64,000 bases of DNA from an uncultured Bacteroides sp. (GTDB lineage Bacteria > Bacteroidota > Bacteroidia > Bacteroidales > Bacteroidaceae). Within the stretch, counting starts at the first letter, position 1; every line of letters begins with the position of its first letter. A program made the position numbers and the translations under genes. The notes under the pieces were generated by a model. The model did no database searches. It was not told the origin of the DNA and worked only from the letters and a program-made list of their open reading frames with translations. Below, one piece after another: positions 34,401-43,991 of this stretch. The stretch lies in the NCBI RefSeq assembly GCF_963675905.1, contig NZ_OY780936.1, positions 2,675,946-2,739,945 on the forward strand. The letters run 5' to 3'.

Positions 34401-35874
34401 TAAATGCTCCAAGAATAGCAAAACAAACAACAAACGCCATAGGCTGGAACATCTTTCCTTCGATGCCCGTTAATGCCATGATTGGTAAATACACTATCAG
34501 AATAATAATCTCACCAAATGCTGCAGCTTTTCTTATCCGGCTTGAAGCTTTAAATACACTTTCATCCATCTCATCCTGAGTGAGTGTACGCCCATCAAGT
34601 TTTGAACTGGCTTTTGAGACATGATGTACTACACTTTCTACAATGATCACAGCTCCATCTACTATCAAACCAAAGTCGATAGCACCCAAGCTCATAAGAT
34701 TTCCCGAGACACCAAACAGGTTCATCATGGAAAGAGCAAACAGCATTGATAGCGGAATTACTGAGGCTACAACCAATCCGGCTCTTACATTTCCGAGGAA
34801 CAGTACAAGAACAAAAATAACAATCAGTGCCCCCTCAATCAAGTTTCGTGAAACAGTGCTAATAGAACGACCTACAAGATCAGAACGGTTCAGGAACGGT
34901 TCAATTTTCACTCCCTTAGGCAATGATTTCTGTATGGATTCAATCCGGGTCTCTACATCCTTAATCACTCTATGTGCATTAGCACCTTTAAGCATCATAA
35001 CGACTCCACCTACGGATTCTGTTGTATCGACAACAAAAGCGCCATACCGGGTTGCATTACCATATTGTACCGTGGCAACATCTCTTATCAACACCGGCAT
35101 ACCAGAAGAATTACTCTTAACAACTATTTTCTGAATATCTTCTATCGTTTTTACCAGTCCGATGCCTCTGATGAAATAAGCCATAGGTTTCTTATCAATA
35201 TAAGCACTACCGGTATTTTCATTATTCTTTTCGAGAGCATTGAAGATATCTGTAAGAGTGAGATTCATAGCTCTTAATCTTTCAGGATTTACCGCAATCT
35301 CATACTGCTTTACAAAACCTCCGTAACTATTAATTTCTGCAACACCCGGAGTTCCGAGCATTTCTCTACGCACTACCCAATCCTGAAGTGTGCGCAATTC
35401 CATCGGGGTATATTTATGTTCGTAACCTTTTTCAACGGCTAGGCGATATTGGAAAATCTCTCCCAATCCTGTTGAAATTGGAGCCAATTCTATTTTTGCC
35501 AGACCTGAAGGTATAACTTCTTCTGCTTCTTTCAACCTTTCATTTAGTTGCTGCCGTGCCCAATAGACATCAACATTATCTTTAAAAACAACAGTAACTA
35601 CCGATAACCCTAACCGGGATATAGAACGAAGCTCTATAATATCGGGAATATTGGCAACTGCAACTTCAATTGGTGCAGTTATTACACTTTCCACCTCCTG
35701 AACAGCTAACGACGGAGCTATCGAGATAATCTGCACCTGATTATTCGTAATATCAGGTATAGCATCAATTGGTAAACGAGTCAATGAATATGTACCCCAT
35801 CCAATCAATGCAACAATAAATAACCCAATAATAAATTTATTTTTTATTGAGAATTGAATGATACGTTCTATCAT
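31486..35874 (-). CDS. Heavy-metal RND efflux pump fused to a TolC-like outer-membrane channel
   Basis: 1462 residues. Residues 1 to about 1035 form a CzcA/CusA-type RND permease (TRLPIDAIPDITNNQVQI; TM4 motif DFGLIVDGAVIIVES). The DFGxxxDGA pattern is that of divalent-metal (Co/Zn/Cd/Ni) HME pumps, not the Cu/Ag type. Residues from about 1047 form a TolC-family channel subunit (SLHDAIQLALDNNLNVRSSA). At the junction, MKTLSVFLLLLFTAPAFNG looks like an intact signal peptide with its own Met (codon at 32734-32736). This suggests cleavage into two proteins, or internal initiation. This fusion type is known in Bacteroidota. First gene of the pump operon, upstream of the adaptor. Confidence 0.92.
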   Translation of the reverse strand: MIERIIQFSIKNKFIIGLFIVALIGWGTYSLTRLPIDAIPDITNNQVQIISIAPSLAVQEVESVITAPIEVAVANIPDIIELRSISRLGLSVVTVVFKDNVDVYWARQQLNERLKEAEEVIPSGLAKIELAPISTGLGEIFQYRLAVEKGYEHKYTPMELRTLQDWVVRREMLGTPGVAEINSYGGFVKQYEIAVNPERLRAMNLTLTDIFNALEKNNENTGSAYIDKKPMAYFIRGIGLVKTIEDIQKIVVKSNSSGMPVLIRDVATVQYGNATRYGAFVVDTTESVGGVVMMLKGANAHRVIKDVETRIESIQKSLPKGVKIEPFLNRSDLVGRSISTVSRNLIEGALIVIFVLVLFLGNVRAGLVVASVIPLSMLFALSMMNLFGVSGNLMSLGAIDFGLIVDGAVIIVESVVHHVSKASSKLDGRTLTQDEMDESVFKASSRIRKAAAFGEIIILIVYLPIMALTGIEGKMFQPMAFVVCFAILGAFILSLTYVPMVSALFLDRKTVHKRNFSDKLMDKIHRFFNPIFKLALRRKRTVSISAVVAFVLSMFLFNSLGGEFIPQLEEGDLAAGVITLQGGSLSNTVEVVEKANKILLDNFPEIKHIVCKIGAGEIPTDPTPMETGDYIITLKDKSEWTSAETREELVEKMEEKLIPLAGVKLEFQQPIQMRFNELMSGSKQDVAVKIFGDDLNTLADKAVDVEKIIKEVDGAEDISVEKVTGLAQIQVNYNRDRLAQYGISIDDVNKVLRSAFAGSQAGVVYDEEKRFDLVVRLDKDYRQNLDDVKSLSVVAPNGEQIPFEQLADISIKSGPAQVSREETKRRITIGFNVRNRDVQSVISDVTAKINKQITLPTGYYISYGGQFKNLEAAKDRLAIALPIALLLIFVLLYFTFHSVKQTLLIYTAVPLSAIGGVLALWIRGMNFSISAGVGFIALFGVAVLNGIVLISEFNRLEKDGFEDITERVIKGLQTRLRPVIMTAAAASLGFLPMAISTSAGAEVQKPLATVVIGGLITSTLLTLIILPVFYVIFSTHSFKALFKRKSMKTLSVFLLLLFTAPAFNGIKAQQSKTVSLHDAIQLALDNNLNVRSSAYSVDAQKALKGASWDLEKTSVQMQYGKFNSYTKDNSFTVSQSIAFPTVYINQSKLADAKVKSSEWQLKGSRLETATMVKQVYWQLAFLHSKQRLLSYQDSLYTGFLKAAELRTKVGETNKLEMITARSQSMEIKNQLRQTVADMDILKRKLQTLLNTDVLYSPADTILKRIEYTLITDSMAVAQNPSLGYMQQQTQVSQIERKLEKSKMLPDFSIGYSSQTMVGTQDVNGISRAFGRGDRFNSVQVGVAVPLWFVSGNSKNKAAKISEKIAKTNAESYSKELSGSYRSLLDEYSKYSGSVDYYEKQAIPEANLIIDQSTRSYKSGAMDYFEYVLSLGRALDIKQNYLDALNSYNQTIINIEFITGKIF

Positions 35875-36092
35875 GAAATATATACTTTATTTAAATTAAT
35901 ACAAGATTAATGATTTCATCATTATAAAATCATTAATAAATAACGAACAGCGAAAGAATATTACCTTTTTGCTACAGTTAAAAAAAACTTTTCAGCTATA
36001 ACAAAGCAACAGTAATTCATCTGTTTATTCGTTAATATAAGTTTGATTGTGAATAGATATAGGCAGATTACAGAAATTATCTACCTTTACAT

Positions 36093-36500
36093 TTAAAGAG
36101 CAGGAGGCGCACGAAGGCTTATAGTACGGGAAACACCAGCACCGTGAAGAGATTCTACATAATAGAAGAGACGGTCAAATGCTTCCAGATCAGGAGGAAG
36201 CAATGATTGCAAAAAAGCGTTAGAAAATAATGTAATAACATGGGAATAATAAGGTTGTGCAACCGTATTATCATGATGTTGAACAGAAAAATGAAGATTA
36301 GTGATACAATAGCCTTCACAATCAGGATTTGATTGATGATGAGCAGGTGTTGAAGTATCATTATCGTGATGAAAACAAATATCATCATCATAATGGTGAT
36401 GATGGGGCAATACCGGCACAATCAGCACAAGCATGCTGACCATTAATAAAAACATACCGATATATTTTCTCTTTTTCATCCTTTTAATCTTACGGAACAA
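36093..36500 (-). CDS. Small exported His-rich protein
   Basis: 135 residues. Hydrophobic N-terminal segment (MFLLMVSMLVLIVPVLP), then HHHHYDDDICFHHDND, HHQSNPDCEGYC and HHDN. This points to metal binding in the periplasm (inference). The start could also be the internal Met at 36479. It lies 218 bp upstream of the RND-TolC pump in the same direction, so it may help sense or buffer the metal exported by the pump. Similar His-rich proteins accompany metal efflux loci in Bacteroides, but I cannot name the family with certainty. Confidence 0.7.
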   Translation of the reverse strand: MFRKIKRMKKRKYIGMFLLMVSMLVLIVPVLPHHHHYDDDICFHHDNDTSTPAHHQSNPDCEGYCITNLHFSVQHHDNTVAQPYYSHVITLFSNAFLQSLLPPDLEAFDRLFYYVESLHGAGVSRTISLRAPPAL

Positions 36501-36534
36501 AAGTAGTGTTTTAAATCAAGAGATAAAAGAAAAA

Positions 36535-36569
36535 AGAGGTAAATGCCAATAATCTGGACATTTACCTCT
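36535..36569 (-). terminator. Intrinsic terminator of the M13 peptidase gene
   Basis: Perfect 11-bp stem (36535-36545 with 36559-36569; AGAGGTAAATG/CATTTACCTCT). On the minus strand it is followed by a T-rich tract (TTTTTCTTTT). Confidence 0.85.
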
Positions 36570-36595
36570 AAAAATATTATAAAAGAAAACTACTT

Positions 36596-38635
36596 CTACC
36601 AAATAGACACTCTCTTTTCAACAGGAAGATACATTGCATCTTTTACTGTAATATTGAAAGCATCATACCATGCACCAATGTGAGGAAGCGCTCCATCAAC
36701 ACGCCATTTACCCAATGAATGAGGATCTGACTTGGTACGGCTTAGAATTGCTTCAGGACGAATATTGTTTGCCCATACACCTGCATAAGACAAGAAGAAA
36801 CGTTGTTCCGGAGTAAAACCATCTATTGTTTGAAGAGGAGCATTTTTTGTTGCATTTTTAAATGCATTAAAAGCAACCTGCAATCCACCATGATCGGCGA
36901 TATTCTCTCCAAGAGTAAACTTACCATTTGCATGTACTCCAGAAGCAACTTCAATATTATCGAAGAAGCTTGTCATTACAGCAGAACGAGCTTCAAAGTT
37001 CTTTGCATCTTCTGCAGTCCACCAGTCTTTCAGGTTTCCATCTTTATCATATTGTCTTCCCTGATCATCAAATCCGTGAGTCATTTCATGTCCGATAACC
37101 ACGCCAATAGCTCCATAGTTAAAGGCATCATCAGCATTCATATCGAAGAAAGGATATTGTAGGATTCCGGCAGGGAAACAAATTTCGTTTGTTGTAGGAT
37201 TATAGTAAGCATTCACAGTCTGAGGAGTCATATACCACTCACTCTTATCTACTGGTTTATTAGCTTTACTAATCATATAATCATGTTCAAAGCGGTTTGC
37301 ACGTTGTGCATTTTCCCAGTATGAATCATTCTTAATCTGCAGTGAAGAATAGTCTCTCCATTTATCAGGATATCCAATCTTTACAGTGAAAGCTGCCAGT
37401 TTTTCCTGAGCTTTAACCTTAGTTACATCGCTCATCCAAGCTAAATTCTGTATACGTTGTCCTAATGATACCTGAAGGTTTTTAACCAAGGTTACCATTC
37501 TTTCCTTAGCAGCAGCAGGGAAATATTTTTCGGTATACATTTGTCCCACAGCTTCTCCTAAAGAACCATCAACAACAGCAACGGCACGTTTCCAACGAGG
37601 TTTCATTTCCTTAACGCCATTTATTGTCTTGCTGTAAAAATCAAAGTTTGTAGCATAAATATCATCGCTAAGGAAAGAAGCTGATGCATCAATCAGTTTC
37701 CATTGCAAATAAGCAATCTGATCTTTCAATGGCAAAGTATTAATAATAGTCACAGCTTCTTTTATCGATGCCGGCTGACCAATATTGATTTCTTTAAGAC
37801 CTTTCAGGCCAAAATTAGTAAGGAATACATCCCAACCAAAAGAAGGATATTGCTTTTTAAGTTCAGCAACTGATATTTTGTTGTAATTAGCATGAGGATC
37901 TCTCAGCTCAACCTTAGTACGAGCAGCCTTTGCCAATCGGGTTTCAATCAGCATGACAGATGCCATAGCCTTATCTGCAGAAGCTTTATCGAATCCGGCC
38001 AAACGGAACATCTTAGCAACATGCAATTTATATTTATCACGGATAACTTTTGTCTTATCATCATTATCCAGATAATATTCACGTTCACCCATACTAATAC
38101 CGCTTTGGTAAGTATGAATCATATTCATTGAGCTGTTCATATCATCAGCGCTTACATAAACAGTAAAGAATGGATCGAGACCCATCTTGCGCATTTCAGC
38201 AATTAATGGATAGATAGCAGATTTACCTTTTATAGATATAGAAGCTATTTTCTTCAAATAAGGCTTTATAGGAGCAGCACCTTCTTTGTTCAGTTTAGCA
38301 CTGTCCATGGCAATATTATAAAGATCACCAATTTTTTGTGCAACTGTACCCGGCTGATTCTTTGTAGAAGCCAGTCCCTCAATAAGCCCTTTTAACTGTT
38401 CACGATTATTTTCGGCTAACTTATCAAAAGAACCGAAACGTGAATATTCTCCTGTAAGCGGATTCTTTTCCATCCATCCGCCACATGCGTATTGATAAAA
38501 GCTAGTTCCCGGTAAAGCATTCTTATCGAGATTATTAAAGTCAACTCCTGGAGCTAACTGCGCATTCATTTCACTATTCCAGCCTGTACTCATTACACAA
38601 AATGCAACCAACGGCAAATAATTCTTTAATTTCAT
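36596..38635 (-). CDS. M13-family zinc metallopeptidase (PepO / neprilysin-like)
   Basis: 679 residues. Signal peptide at the N-terminus (YLPLVAFCVMSTGWNSEMNA). Zinc site HEMTH in GVVIGHEMTHGFDDQGRQYD, with the third ligand Glu in LGENIADHGGL. The NAYYNPTTNEICFPAGIL motif is the family substrate-binding segment. Length and motifs are typical of exported oligopeptidases of about 680 residues. Monocistronic, with its own terminator. It probably degrades peptides in the periplasm or outside the cell. Confidence 0.93.
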   Translation of the reverse strand: MKLKNYLPLVAFCVMSTGWNSEMNAQLAPGVDFNNLDKNALPGTSFYQYACGGWMEKNPLTGEYSRFGSFDKLAENNREQLKGLIEGLASTKNQPGTVAQKIGDLYNIAMDSAKLNKEGAAPIKPYLKKIASISIKGKSAIYPLIAEMRKMGLDPFFTVYVSADDMNSSMNMIHTYQSGISMGEREYYLDNDDKTKVIRDKYKLHVAKMFRLAGFDKASADKAMASVMLIETRLAKAARTKVELRDPHANYNKISVAELKKQYPSFGWDVFLTNFGLKGLKEINIGQPASIKEAVTIINTLPLKDQIAYLQWKLIDASASFLSDDIYATNFDFYSKTINGVKEMKPRWKRAVAVVDGSLGEAVGQMYTEKYFPAAAKERMVTLVKNLQVSLGQRIQNLAWMSDVTKVKAQEKLAAFTVKIGYPDKWRDYSSLQIKNDSYWENAQRANRFEHDYMISKANKPVDKSEWYMTPQTVNAYYNPTTNEICFPAGILQYPFFDMNADDAFNYGAIGVVIGHEMTHGFDDQGRQYDKDGNLKDWWTAEDAKNFEARSAVMTSFFDNIEVASGVHANGKFTLGENIADHGGLQVAFNAFKNATKNAPLQTIDGFTPEQRFFLSYAGVWANNIRPEAILSRTKSDPHSLGKWRVDGALPHIGAWYDAFNITVKDAMYLPVEKRVSIW

Positions 38636-38737
38636 ATATTCTCAATTTATCGATATCATTTATTTAGTTTGACGCAAATCTGAGAAAAAAATCACAGAGA
38701 AAATACTATTTATACAAAATTTATTCTAAGGTTATTT

Positions 38738-40684
38738 TTATTCACCTTTAGCCTCTTCAAGTTCTATTGAAGCAGATTCCCATTCTTCTACTACATGGTC
38801 CATATCCTGCTTCAGTTTTTGATGTTCAGCATAAAGGTCCATATCCGAAGCTCCCTCAGGAGTAGCCATTTTAAGTTCAACAGCCGAGATTTTATCTTCC
38901 AGATTTTCTATTTTCTTTTCACAATCAGAGACTTGTTTTTCCAGCTTACGCAGTTTCTTATTAAGTTCTTTCTGTGCTTCATAAGAAAGTTTATTCTCTG
39001 ATACAGTTTCTGATTCGCTATTCTGAGCAGTAGGAGAAGCAGATAATTCAGGCTTGCGCTGCAAATCATTTAGACTATCCATCTTTTTCTTTTGAAGGAA
39101 ATCATAAATGCCACCCAAATGTTCCTTGACTACCCCGCCACCAAATTCATAAACCTTTGTAACAAGACCATCGAGGAATTCACGGTCGTGAGAAACAATA
39201 ATCACTGTTCCATCAAAATCCTTGATAGCATCCTTAAGCACATCTTTTGTTCGTAAGTCAAGGTGATTGGTAGGCTCATCGAGAATAAGCAGATTAACAG
39301 GTTCGAGCAATAGCTTAATCATAGCCAAACGAGTACGTTCACCGCCGGAGAGAACCTTAACCTTTTTGTCGGAAGCCTCACCACCAAACATGAAAGCACC
39401 CAGAATATCACGAATTTTAGTACGAATATCTCCAGTTGCCACATAATCAATAGTATCAAAAACAGTAAGACTTTCGTCAAGCATTTGAGCTTGGTTCTGA
39501 GCAAAGTAGCCAATCTGCACGTTGTGACCAATGGTTAGTTTACCTTCATAGTCAGTCTCTCCCATGATACATTTAACCAAGGTAGATTTACCCTCACCGT
39601 TCTTTCCAACAAAAGCAACTTTTTCTCCTCTATTGATTGTGAGGTTCACATCATGATAAACCACATGGTTGCCATAAGCTTTCTTCAAGTCCTCAGTAAT
39701 AATAGGATAGTTACCAGAACGGGCAGCAGGTGGAAATTTAAGCCTCAACGAAGAGTTATCTTCATCATCTATTTCAAGGCGAACAATCTTGTCTAATTGT
39801 TTGATACGGCTTTGCACCTGCACAGCTTTTGTAGCTTTATAACGGAAACGTTCAATAAAATCTTCCGTATCCTGAATCTGTTTCTGTTGATTCTCATAAG
39901 CACGCATTTGTTGTTCTCTTCGTTCTATCCGAAGTTCCACATAACGTGAATAAGGAACCTTGTAGTCATATATTTTACCGCAATTAATCTCAATAGTACG
40001 GGTAGTTACTCCATCCAGAAAAGCACGGTCGTGAGATACCAATACCACCGCATTGCAACGAGTAGCGAGGAAGTTCTCCAACCACTGAATACTCTCAATA
40101 TCCAGGTGGTTAGTAGGCTCATCAAGTAAAAGGACATCCGGTCTTCTCAGTAGTAATTTCGCAAGTTCGATACGCATACGCCATCCTCCGCTAAATTCCG
40201 AAGTTGGACGCAACAAATCCTCCCGGCTAAAACCTAATCCGGCAAGTGTACGTTCAATTTCAGCCTGATAATTAGTACCCCCCATCATCAGGAAGCGCTC
40301 ATTCTCATGAGTAAAGCGGTCAATCAGTTTATGGTAACTTTCAGACTCGTAATCGGTTCTGTCCGCTAATTCCTGATTCATCCGCTGAATATCTTCCTGC
40401 AATTCTTTGATATGTCCAAATGCCTGCTCAGCTTCTTCCATCACCGTATAATTATCACTCAGGATCATCACCTGAGGAAGATAACCAATAGTCACATCTT
40501 TAGGCGCAGAAACAGTACCAGCCGTAGGAGTCTGCAACCCGGCCAGAATCTTTAACATGGTAGATTTACCTGCACCATTTTTCCCAGTCAGACCAATGCG
40601 GTCCTTCTTATTTATAACATACGATACATCGTCGAAAAGTGCTTTGGCATTAAACTCGACTTTTAATCCTTCAACTGAAACCAT
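38738..40684 (-). CDS. ABC-F family ATPase (ribosome-associated)
   Basis: 648 residues with two ABC domains and no membrane segments. Walker A motifs GLTGKNGAGKST and FVGKNGEGKST; signatures EFSGGWRMRIELAK and LSGGERTRLAMIK; Walker B LLLDEPTNHLD and LILDEPTNHLD. A C-terminal coiled coil (KELNKKLRKLEKQVSDCEKK) follows. This is the Uup/YfmR-like subgroup of ABC-F translation factors, which relieve ribosome stalling (family knowledge). Antibiotic protection is not indicated. A -7 box lies upstream at 40717-40724. Confidence 0.92.
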   Translation of the reverse strand: MVSVEGLKVEFNAKALFDDVSYVINKKDRIGLTGKNGAGKSTMLKILAGLQTPTAGTVSAPKDVTIGYLPQVMILSDNYTVMEEAEQAFGHIKELQEDIQRMNQELADRTDYESESYHKLIDRFTHENERFLMMGGTNYQAEIERTLAGLGFSREDLLRPTSEFSGGWRMRIELAKLLLRRPDVLLLDEPTNHLDIESIQWLENFLATRCNAVVLVSHDRAFLDGVTTRTIEINCGKIYDYKVPYSRYVELRIERREQQMRAYENQQKQIQDTEDFIERFRYKATKAVQVQSRIKQLDKIVRLEIDDEDNSSLRLKFPPAARSGNYPIITEDLKKAYGNHVVYHDVNLTINRGEKVAFVGKNGEGKSTLVKCIMGETDYEGKLTIGHNVQIGYFAQNQAQMLDESLTVFDTIDYVATGDIRTKIRDILGAFMFGGEASDKKVKVLSGGERTRLAMIKLLLEPVNLLILDEPTNHLDLRTKDVLKDAIKDFDGTVIIVSHDREFLDGLVTKVYEFGGGVVKEHLGGIYDFLQKKKMDSLNDLQRKPELSASPTAQNSESETVSENKLSYEAQKELNKKLRKLEKQVSDCEKKIENLEDKISAVELKMATPEGASDMDLYAEHQKLKQDMDHVVEEWESASIELEEAKGE

Positions 40685-40716
40685 CTTCTTTTTGTTGTCT
40701 CTTTTCTTATAAGATG

Positions 40717-40724
40717 CAAAGATA
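40717..40724 (-). promoter_or_regulatory. -7 box for the ABC-F gene
   Basis: Reads TATCTTTG on the minus strand, 33 bp before the ATG. Confidence 0.5.
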
Positions 40725-40881
40725 CAACATAAAACGCGAAGAGAAAATTTTTATTCGTGGCTTCTTTAAATTATATAAAAGAGCAATTTCAGTCAATACT
40801 TAAAATTTAACTTTACAAAATATTTTTTTTTATTAAAATGGTATTACTATTTTTGGACAAAAATAAATCTTACTATACAAC

Positions 40882-42690
40882 ATGCGCAACCTTAATCTTA
40901 TAATTACTGAGATACTTTTTCTATTTTTAATAAGTTCATGTACTATAACAGATATAAATGAACCTGTTACTATTTCCGGTAAAATAACAGATTCATCGGG
41001 GACAGGAATATCCGATGTAAAAATACTACTTGAAACATCCTCCGAAAAAATTAATACCCAAACATCTTCAGATGGAAAATATACTTTAGTAATACCAAAC
41101 GGAGGTGTTGCATTCGCCACTTACTCAAAAGAAGGATATACCAGTGAAAGTAAATCAATGGCATTTAAAGGGGGAGAAAACAAAGTCATTAATTTGAGCA
41201 TGAACACTCTTAAAGAAGATGCTTATTTTAGAATAAACATTAGCGATGTATCTGTAAAGAACAGAAAAGGAAGTTTTAGCGCATCAATAGACACAAATGT
41301 TAAATACGAGTTCTCATGCAAAGAAGATTGGATTAAATGTGAAATTATATCTAATAACCTTTATATTGAATATGATGAAAATAAAACGTTAGAGGAACGC
41401 ACTGCCACAATTACGTTAAATGCAGATTTTGGATTAAATCATACCATAAAAATTACACAAGAAGCCGGTCCGGTTCTTAAACTAATTGATTATATAGGCA
41501 AAGACAACCAAACGAACTTTCTTACGTCTGTTCCATTTATTACATTTAATAGAGAGGTAAAACTTGTATCTATAAGTTCGTCATATCAGGATATAGATTT
41601 GACCGCTGAATATTCTGCAGATAGAAAAACAATTTATTTTCCTAATATTAAAATACCTCTATTCATTTCTACAACTATTAAGTATGAAGTAGAGTCTACT
41701 GATTCAGCTGAGATAAAAAATTCATTTAATCTCAATGTTTATGAAGGAAAGCAAGCAGCAGGAAGTCATAATGGACAAAAGCTCCTTTTTACCAAAGATG
41801 GGAAATATTGTTGGCTATATACTGCCATAAATTATGGCACGTCAACACTAATTCAATATTCAACAAAAGACCTTTCGATTACAGGAAGCATTACCTGGAA
41901 GCAAAACGATTATAGTGAATTCTTCTATAACCGATATAACAACTGCTTGTATATATTAAGAAACTATCGCACAGATATTTATAAAATTGATATATACGAT
42001 GCTATAACAGGCCAGTTTATTAAAGAAGTGGATTTATCTGAATACACAAACGATAACCATATAGGCAAATTAGGATTTGCAGAAAATGGTATGGGACTAA
42101 CATTTATGAACAACAAATTATATTCAATAAATTCAGCACAAAATGATAAATTCGAGGTTCTTTCAGACAACAGTATGCTTTATGACCCACATCAGGTAAA
42201 TTCTTTAATACCCAGGGAAGTTGATATATGCAACAATGGAAAAATGTTTGTTCTTACCAAAGGTTTTGATATGGAAGACGTATATACTGTTGATGCTGAA
42301 ACAAAAGAATTAAAACATTATTATAATGTTAACGGTCAATATGCCTTTACTAATGATTCATATCCTGGCATAGTTTTAGGATCAAACTATTATAAAAATA
42401 TTACTTATATTGATTTCAAAACAGGAGAAAAACGAAATGTTAAAGCTAATAATGCATGCTACTACGCTACTGTAATAGCTACAGGAGAGCATTATCCTAC
42501 AATATTAACATCTTCTTTAGCTACAATATCTCTTGAAAGCGGAATAGAAAAGAAATACAGCATGGCCTCTTCTTCAACCTATATAATGAATTCTTCTAAT
42601 GATGGAGAGAAAATTGCAGTGATATACAATAACGATCTCTATCTTTTCAAATCGGAGATATTTACCAAATACAGCAACAAAATAAAATAA
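40882..42690 (+). CDS. Lipoprotein with carboxypeptidase-like, BACON and propeller-like regions
   Basis: 602 residues. Lipobox FLFLISSCTITD. About residues 28-110 form a carboxypeptidase-regulatory-like beta sandwich (TISGKITDSSGTGISDVKIL). Then a BACON-type region of about 80 residues (EERTATITLNADFGLNHTIK, ITQEAG). The remaining 350 residues show repeated strand-turn patterns like a beta-propeller (LLFTKDGKYCWLY, KLGFAENGMGLTF). BACON domains often sit in surface adhesion or glycan-binding proteins (family knowledge). It pairs with the gene 6 bp downstream. The two genes look more AT-rich than their neighbours, which may suggest recent acquisition. Confidence 0.7.
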   Translation: MRNLNLIITEILFLFLISSCTITDINEPVTISGKITDSSGTGISDVKILLETSSEKINTQTSSDGKYTLVIPNGGVAFATYSKEGYTSESKSMAFKGGENKVINLSMNTLKEDAYFRINISDVSVKNRKGSFSASIDTNVKYEFSCKEDWIKCEIISNNLYIEYDENKTLEERTATITLNADFGLNHTIKITQEAGPVLKLIDYIGKDNQTNFLTSVPFITFNREVKLVSISSSYQDIDLTAEYSADRKTIYFPNIKIPLFISTTIKYEVESTDSAEIKNSFNLNVYEGKQAAGSHNGQKLLFTKDGKYCWLYTAINYGTSTLIQYSTKDLSITGSITWKQNDYSEFFYNRYNNCLYILRNYRTDIYKIDIYDAITGQFIKEVDLSEYTNDNHIGKLGFAENGMGLTFMNNKLYSINSAQNDKFEVLSDNSMLYDPHQVNSLIPREVDICNNGKMFVLTKGFDMEDVYTVDAETKELKHYYNVNGQYAFTNDSYPGIVLGSNYYKNITYIDFKTGEKRNVKANNACYYATVIATGEHYPTILTSSLATISLESGIEKKYSMASSSTYIMNSSNDGEKIAVIYNNDLYLFKSEIFTKYSNKIK

Positions 42691-42696
42691 AGGAAC

Positions 42697-43887
42697 ATGA
42701 AATATATAATACTACTTTTTCTAACATTTTGCACCGGAATAAGTTTATATGCTCAAAGCAATTACAAACAAGGATACATAATAACGAACGAAAATGATAC
42801 TATAAATGGTCTTATCGATTTTAAAACTGACTGGACTAATTCTAATGTATGTAAATTCAAAAAAACGGAGAAGTCTGATGAACTGACGTTTCATCCTGGT
42901 GAGATATTAGGCTATAGGTTCATTAAAGAAATGAAATATTACGTATCCAGAACTATTGAAATAGATAAAACAAAACAAACTGTATTTCTTGAATATCTGG
43001 TTCAAGGGATTAAGGACCTCTATTTTTATTCCGGAGATAAAGATTATTATTTTATAGAAAACGAAGACGGTAGTTTGTTATCAATTACACAGGAACCAGA
43101 TAAGATTATCGATAACAAAATCAAAGTAGATAATAAATACAAAGGCGCTCTAAACTATATTTTCAGAGATAGTAAATCCGTTTACAAAAAGATAGATAAG
43201 ACGATATTGGATCGTAGTTCTATGATTAAACTGACAAGACAATACCATTCCGAAATGTGTTCTCCAGGAGAAGAGTGTATAGTTTTCGAGAATGATTATA
43301 AGAAGGTCTTTTTAAAATTAGACTTTTCATTATTTGGAGGTTTTCAATATATGGATTACATATATGAAAATACAGAATTAATTAGATTTGGATCTGCAAA
43401 ATCTTTTTCACCAATAGTTGGAGGAGTAATAAACGTATCCAATCCCAGAATAACAAAATCAATAAGTCTTCAGGCTGGTATTTCTCTATCAAGCATTAAA
43501 GGCTCAAATGAATATACTTTTGAACAAAAAAACTATGAAAAGTTTAATTTTGACGCTTTAATGACTAGCGGCAATTTAGGACTAAAATATACTTACCCAA
43601 GATGGAAATTACGTCCCTCAATTGAGGCTAACATTAACTATTGCAGACTCTTTAATACTTCTACCACACTGTATTCTGAAAAGTTTGTTGTTGATAAAAT
43701 TAATAAAGTCACAAATAATAATTATGTTTCACTGTTAGAAAACTATATAGGATTTAGTTATGGCTTTGGATTAAACTATCAATTTAAAAAAGAAAATTCT
43801 ATTTTTTGTAGATTGCTTTATACTCAAATGAGTAATAATGATGGAAATATTAAGGGGATTCAATTAAAATTGGGGTATGAGTTTTAA
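42697..43887 (+). CDS. Probable outer-membrane beta-barrel protein, unknown function
   Basis: 396 residues. Signal peptide (IILLFLTFCTGISLYAQ). The N-terminal half has a repeated short-strand pattern (GYIITNENDTINGLIDFKTD). The C-terminal half looks like an eight-strand or similar barrel (NLGLKYTYPRWKLRPSIEA ... GIQLKLGYEF, with Phe at the end). Similar Bacteroidota proteins are annotated as PorT-like or outer-membrane barrels. Its start is 6 bp after the BACON lipoprotein, so the two probably act together at the outer membrane. A bidirectional terminator follows. Confidence 0.65.
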   Translation: MKYIILLFLTFCTGISLYAQSNYKQGYIITNENDTINGLIDFKTDWTNSNVCKFKKTEKSDELTFHPGEILGYRFIKEMKYYVSRTIEIDKTKQTVFLEYLVQGIKDLYFYSGDKDYYFIENEDGSLLSITQEPDKIIDNKIKVDNKYKGALNYIFRDSKSVYKKIDKTILDRSSMIKLTRQYHSEMCSPGEECIVFENDYKKVFLKLDFSLFGGFQYMDYIYENTELIRFGSAKSFSPIVGGVINVSNPRITKSISLQAGISLSSIKGSNEYTFEQKNYEKFNFDALMTSGNLGLKYTYPRWKLRPSIEANINYCRLFNTSTTLYSEKFVVDKINKVTNNNYVSLLENYIGFSYGFGLNYQFKKENSIFCRLLYTQMSNNDGNIKGIQLKLGYEF

Positions 43888-43924
43888 TTGAGGAAGTGAG
43901 GGATGAACAAGAAACTTAACGAAT

Positions 43925-43962
43925 AAGGGCATCCAAAAATAATTGGATACCCTTGTTTTTAT
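43925..43962. terminator. Terminator between convergent genes
   Basis: AAGGGCATCC (43925-43934) pairs with GGATACCCTT (43945-43954), one C-A mismatch, followed by GTTTTTAT on the plus strand. On the minus strand the flank is less T-rich. Confidence 0.75.
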
Positions 43963-43991
43963 ATAATCTACTTTATTCTAAAGTACACTGC

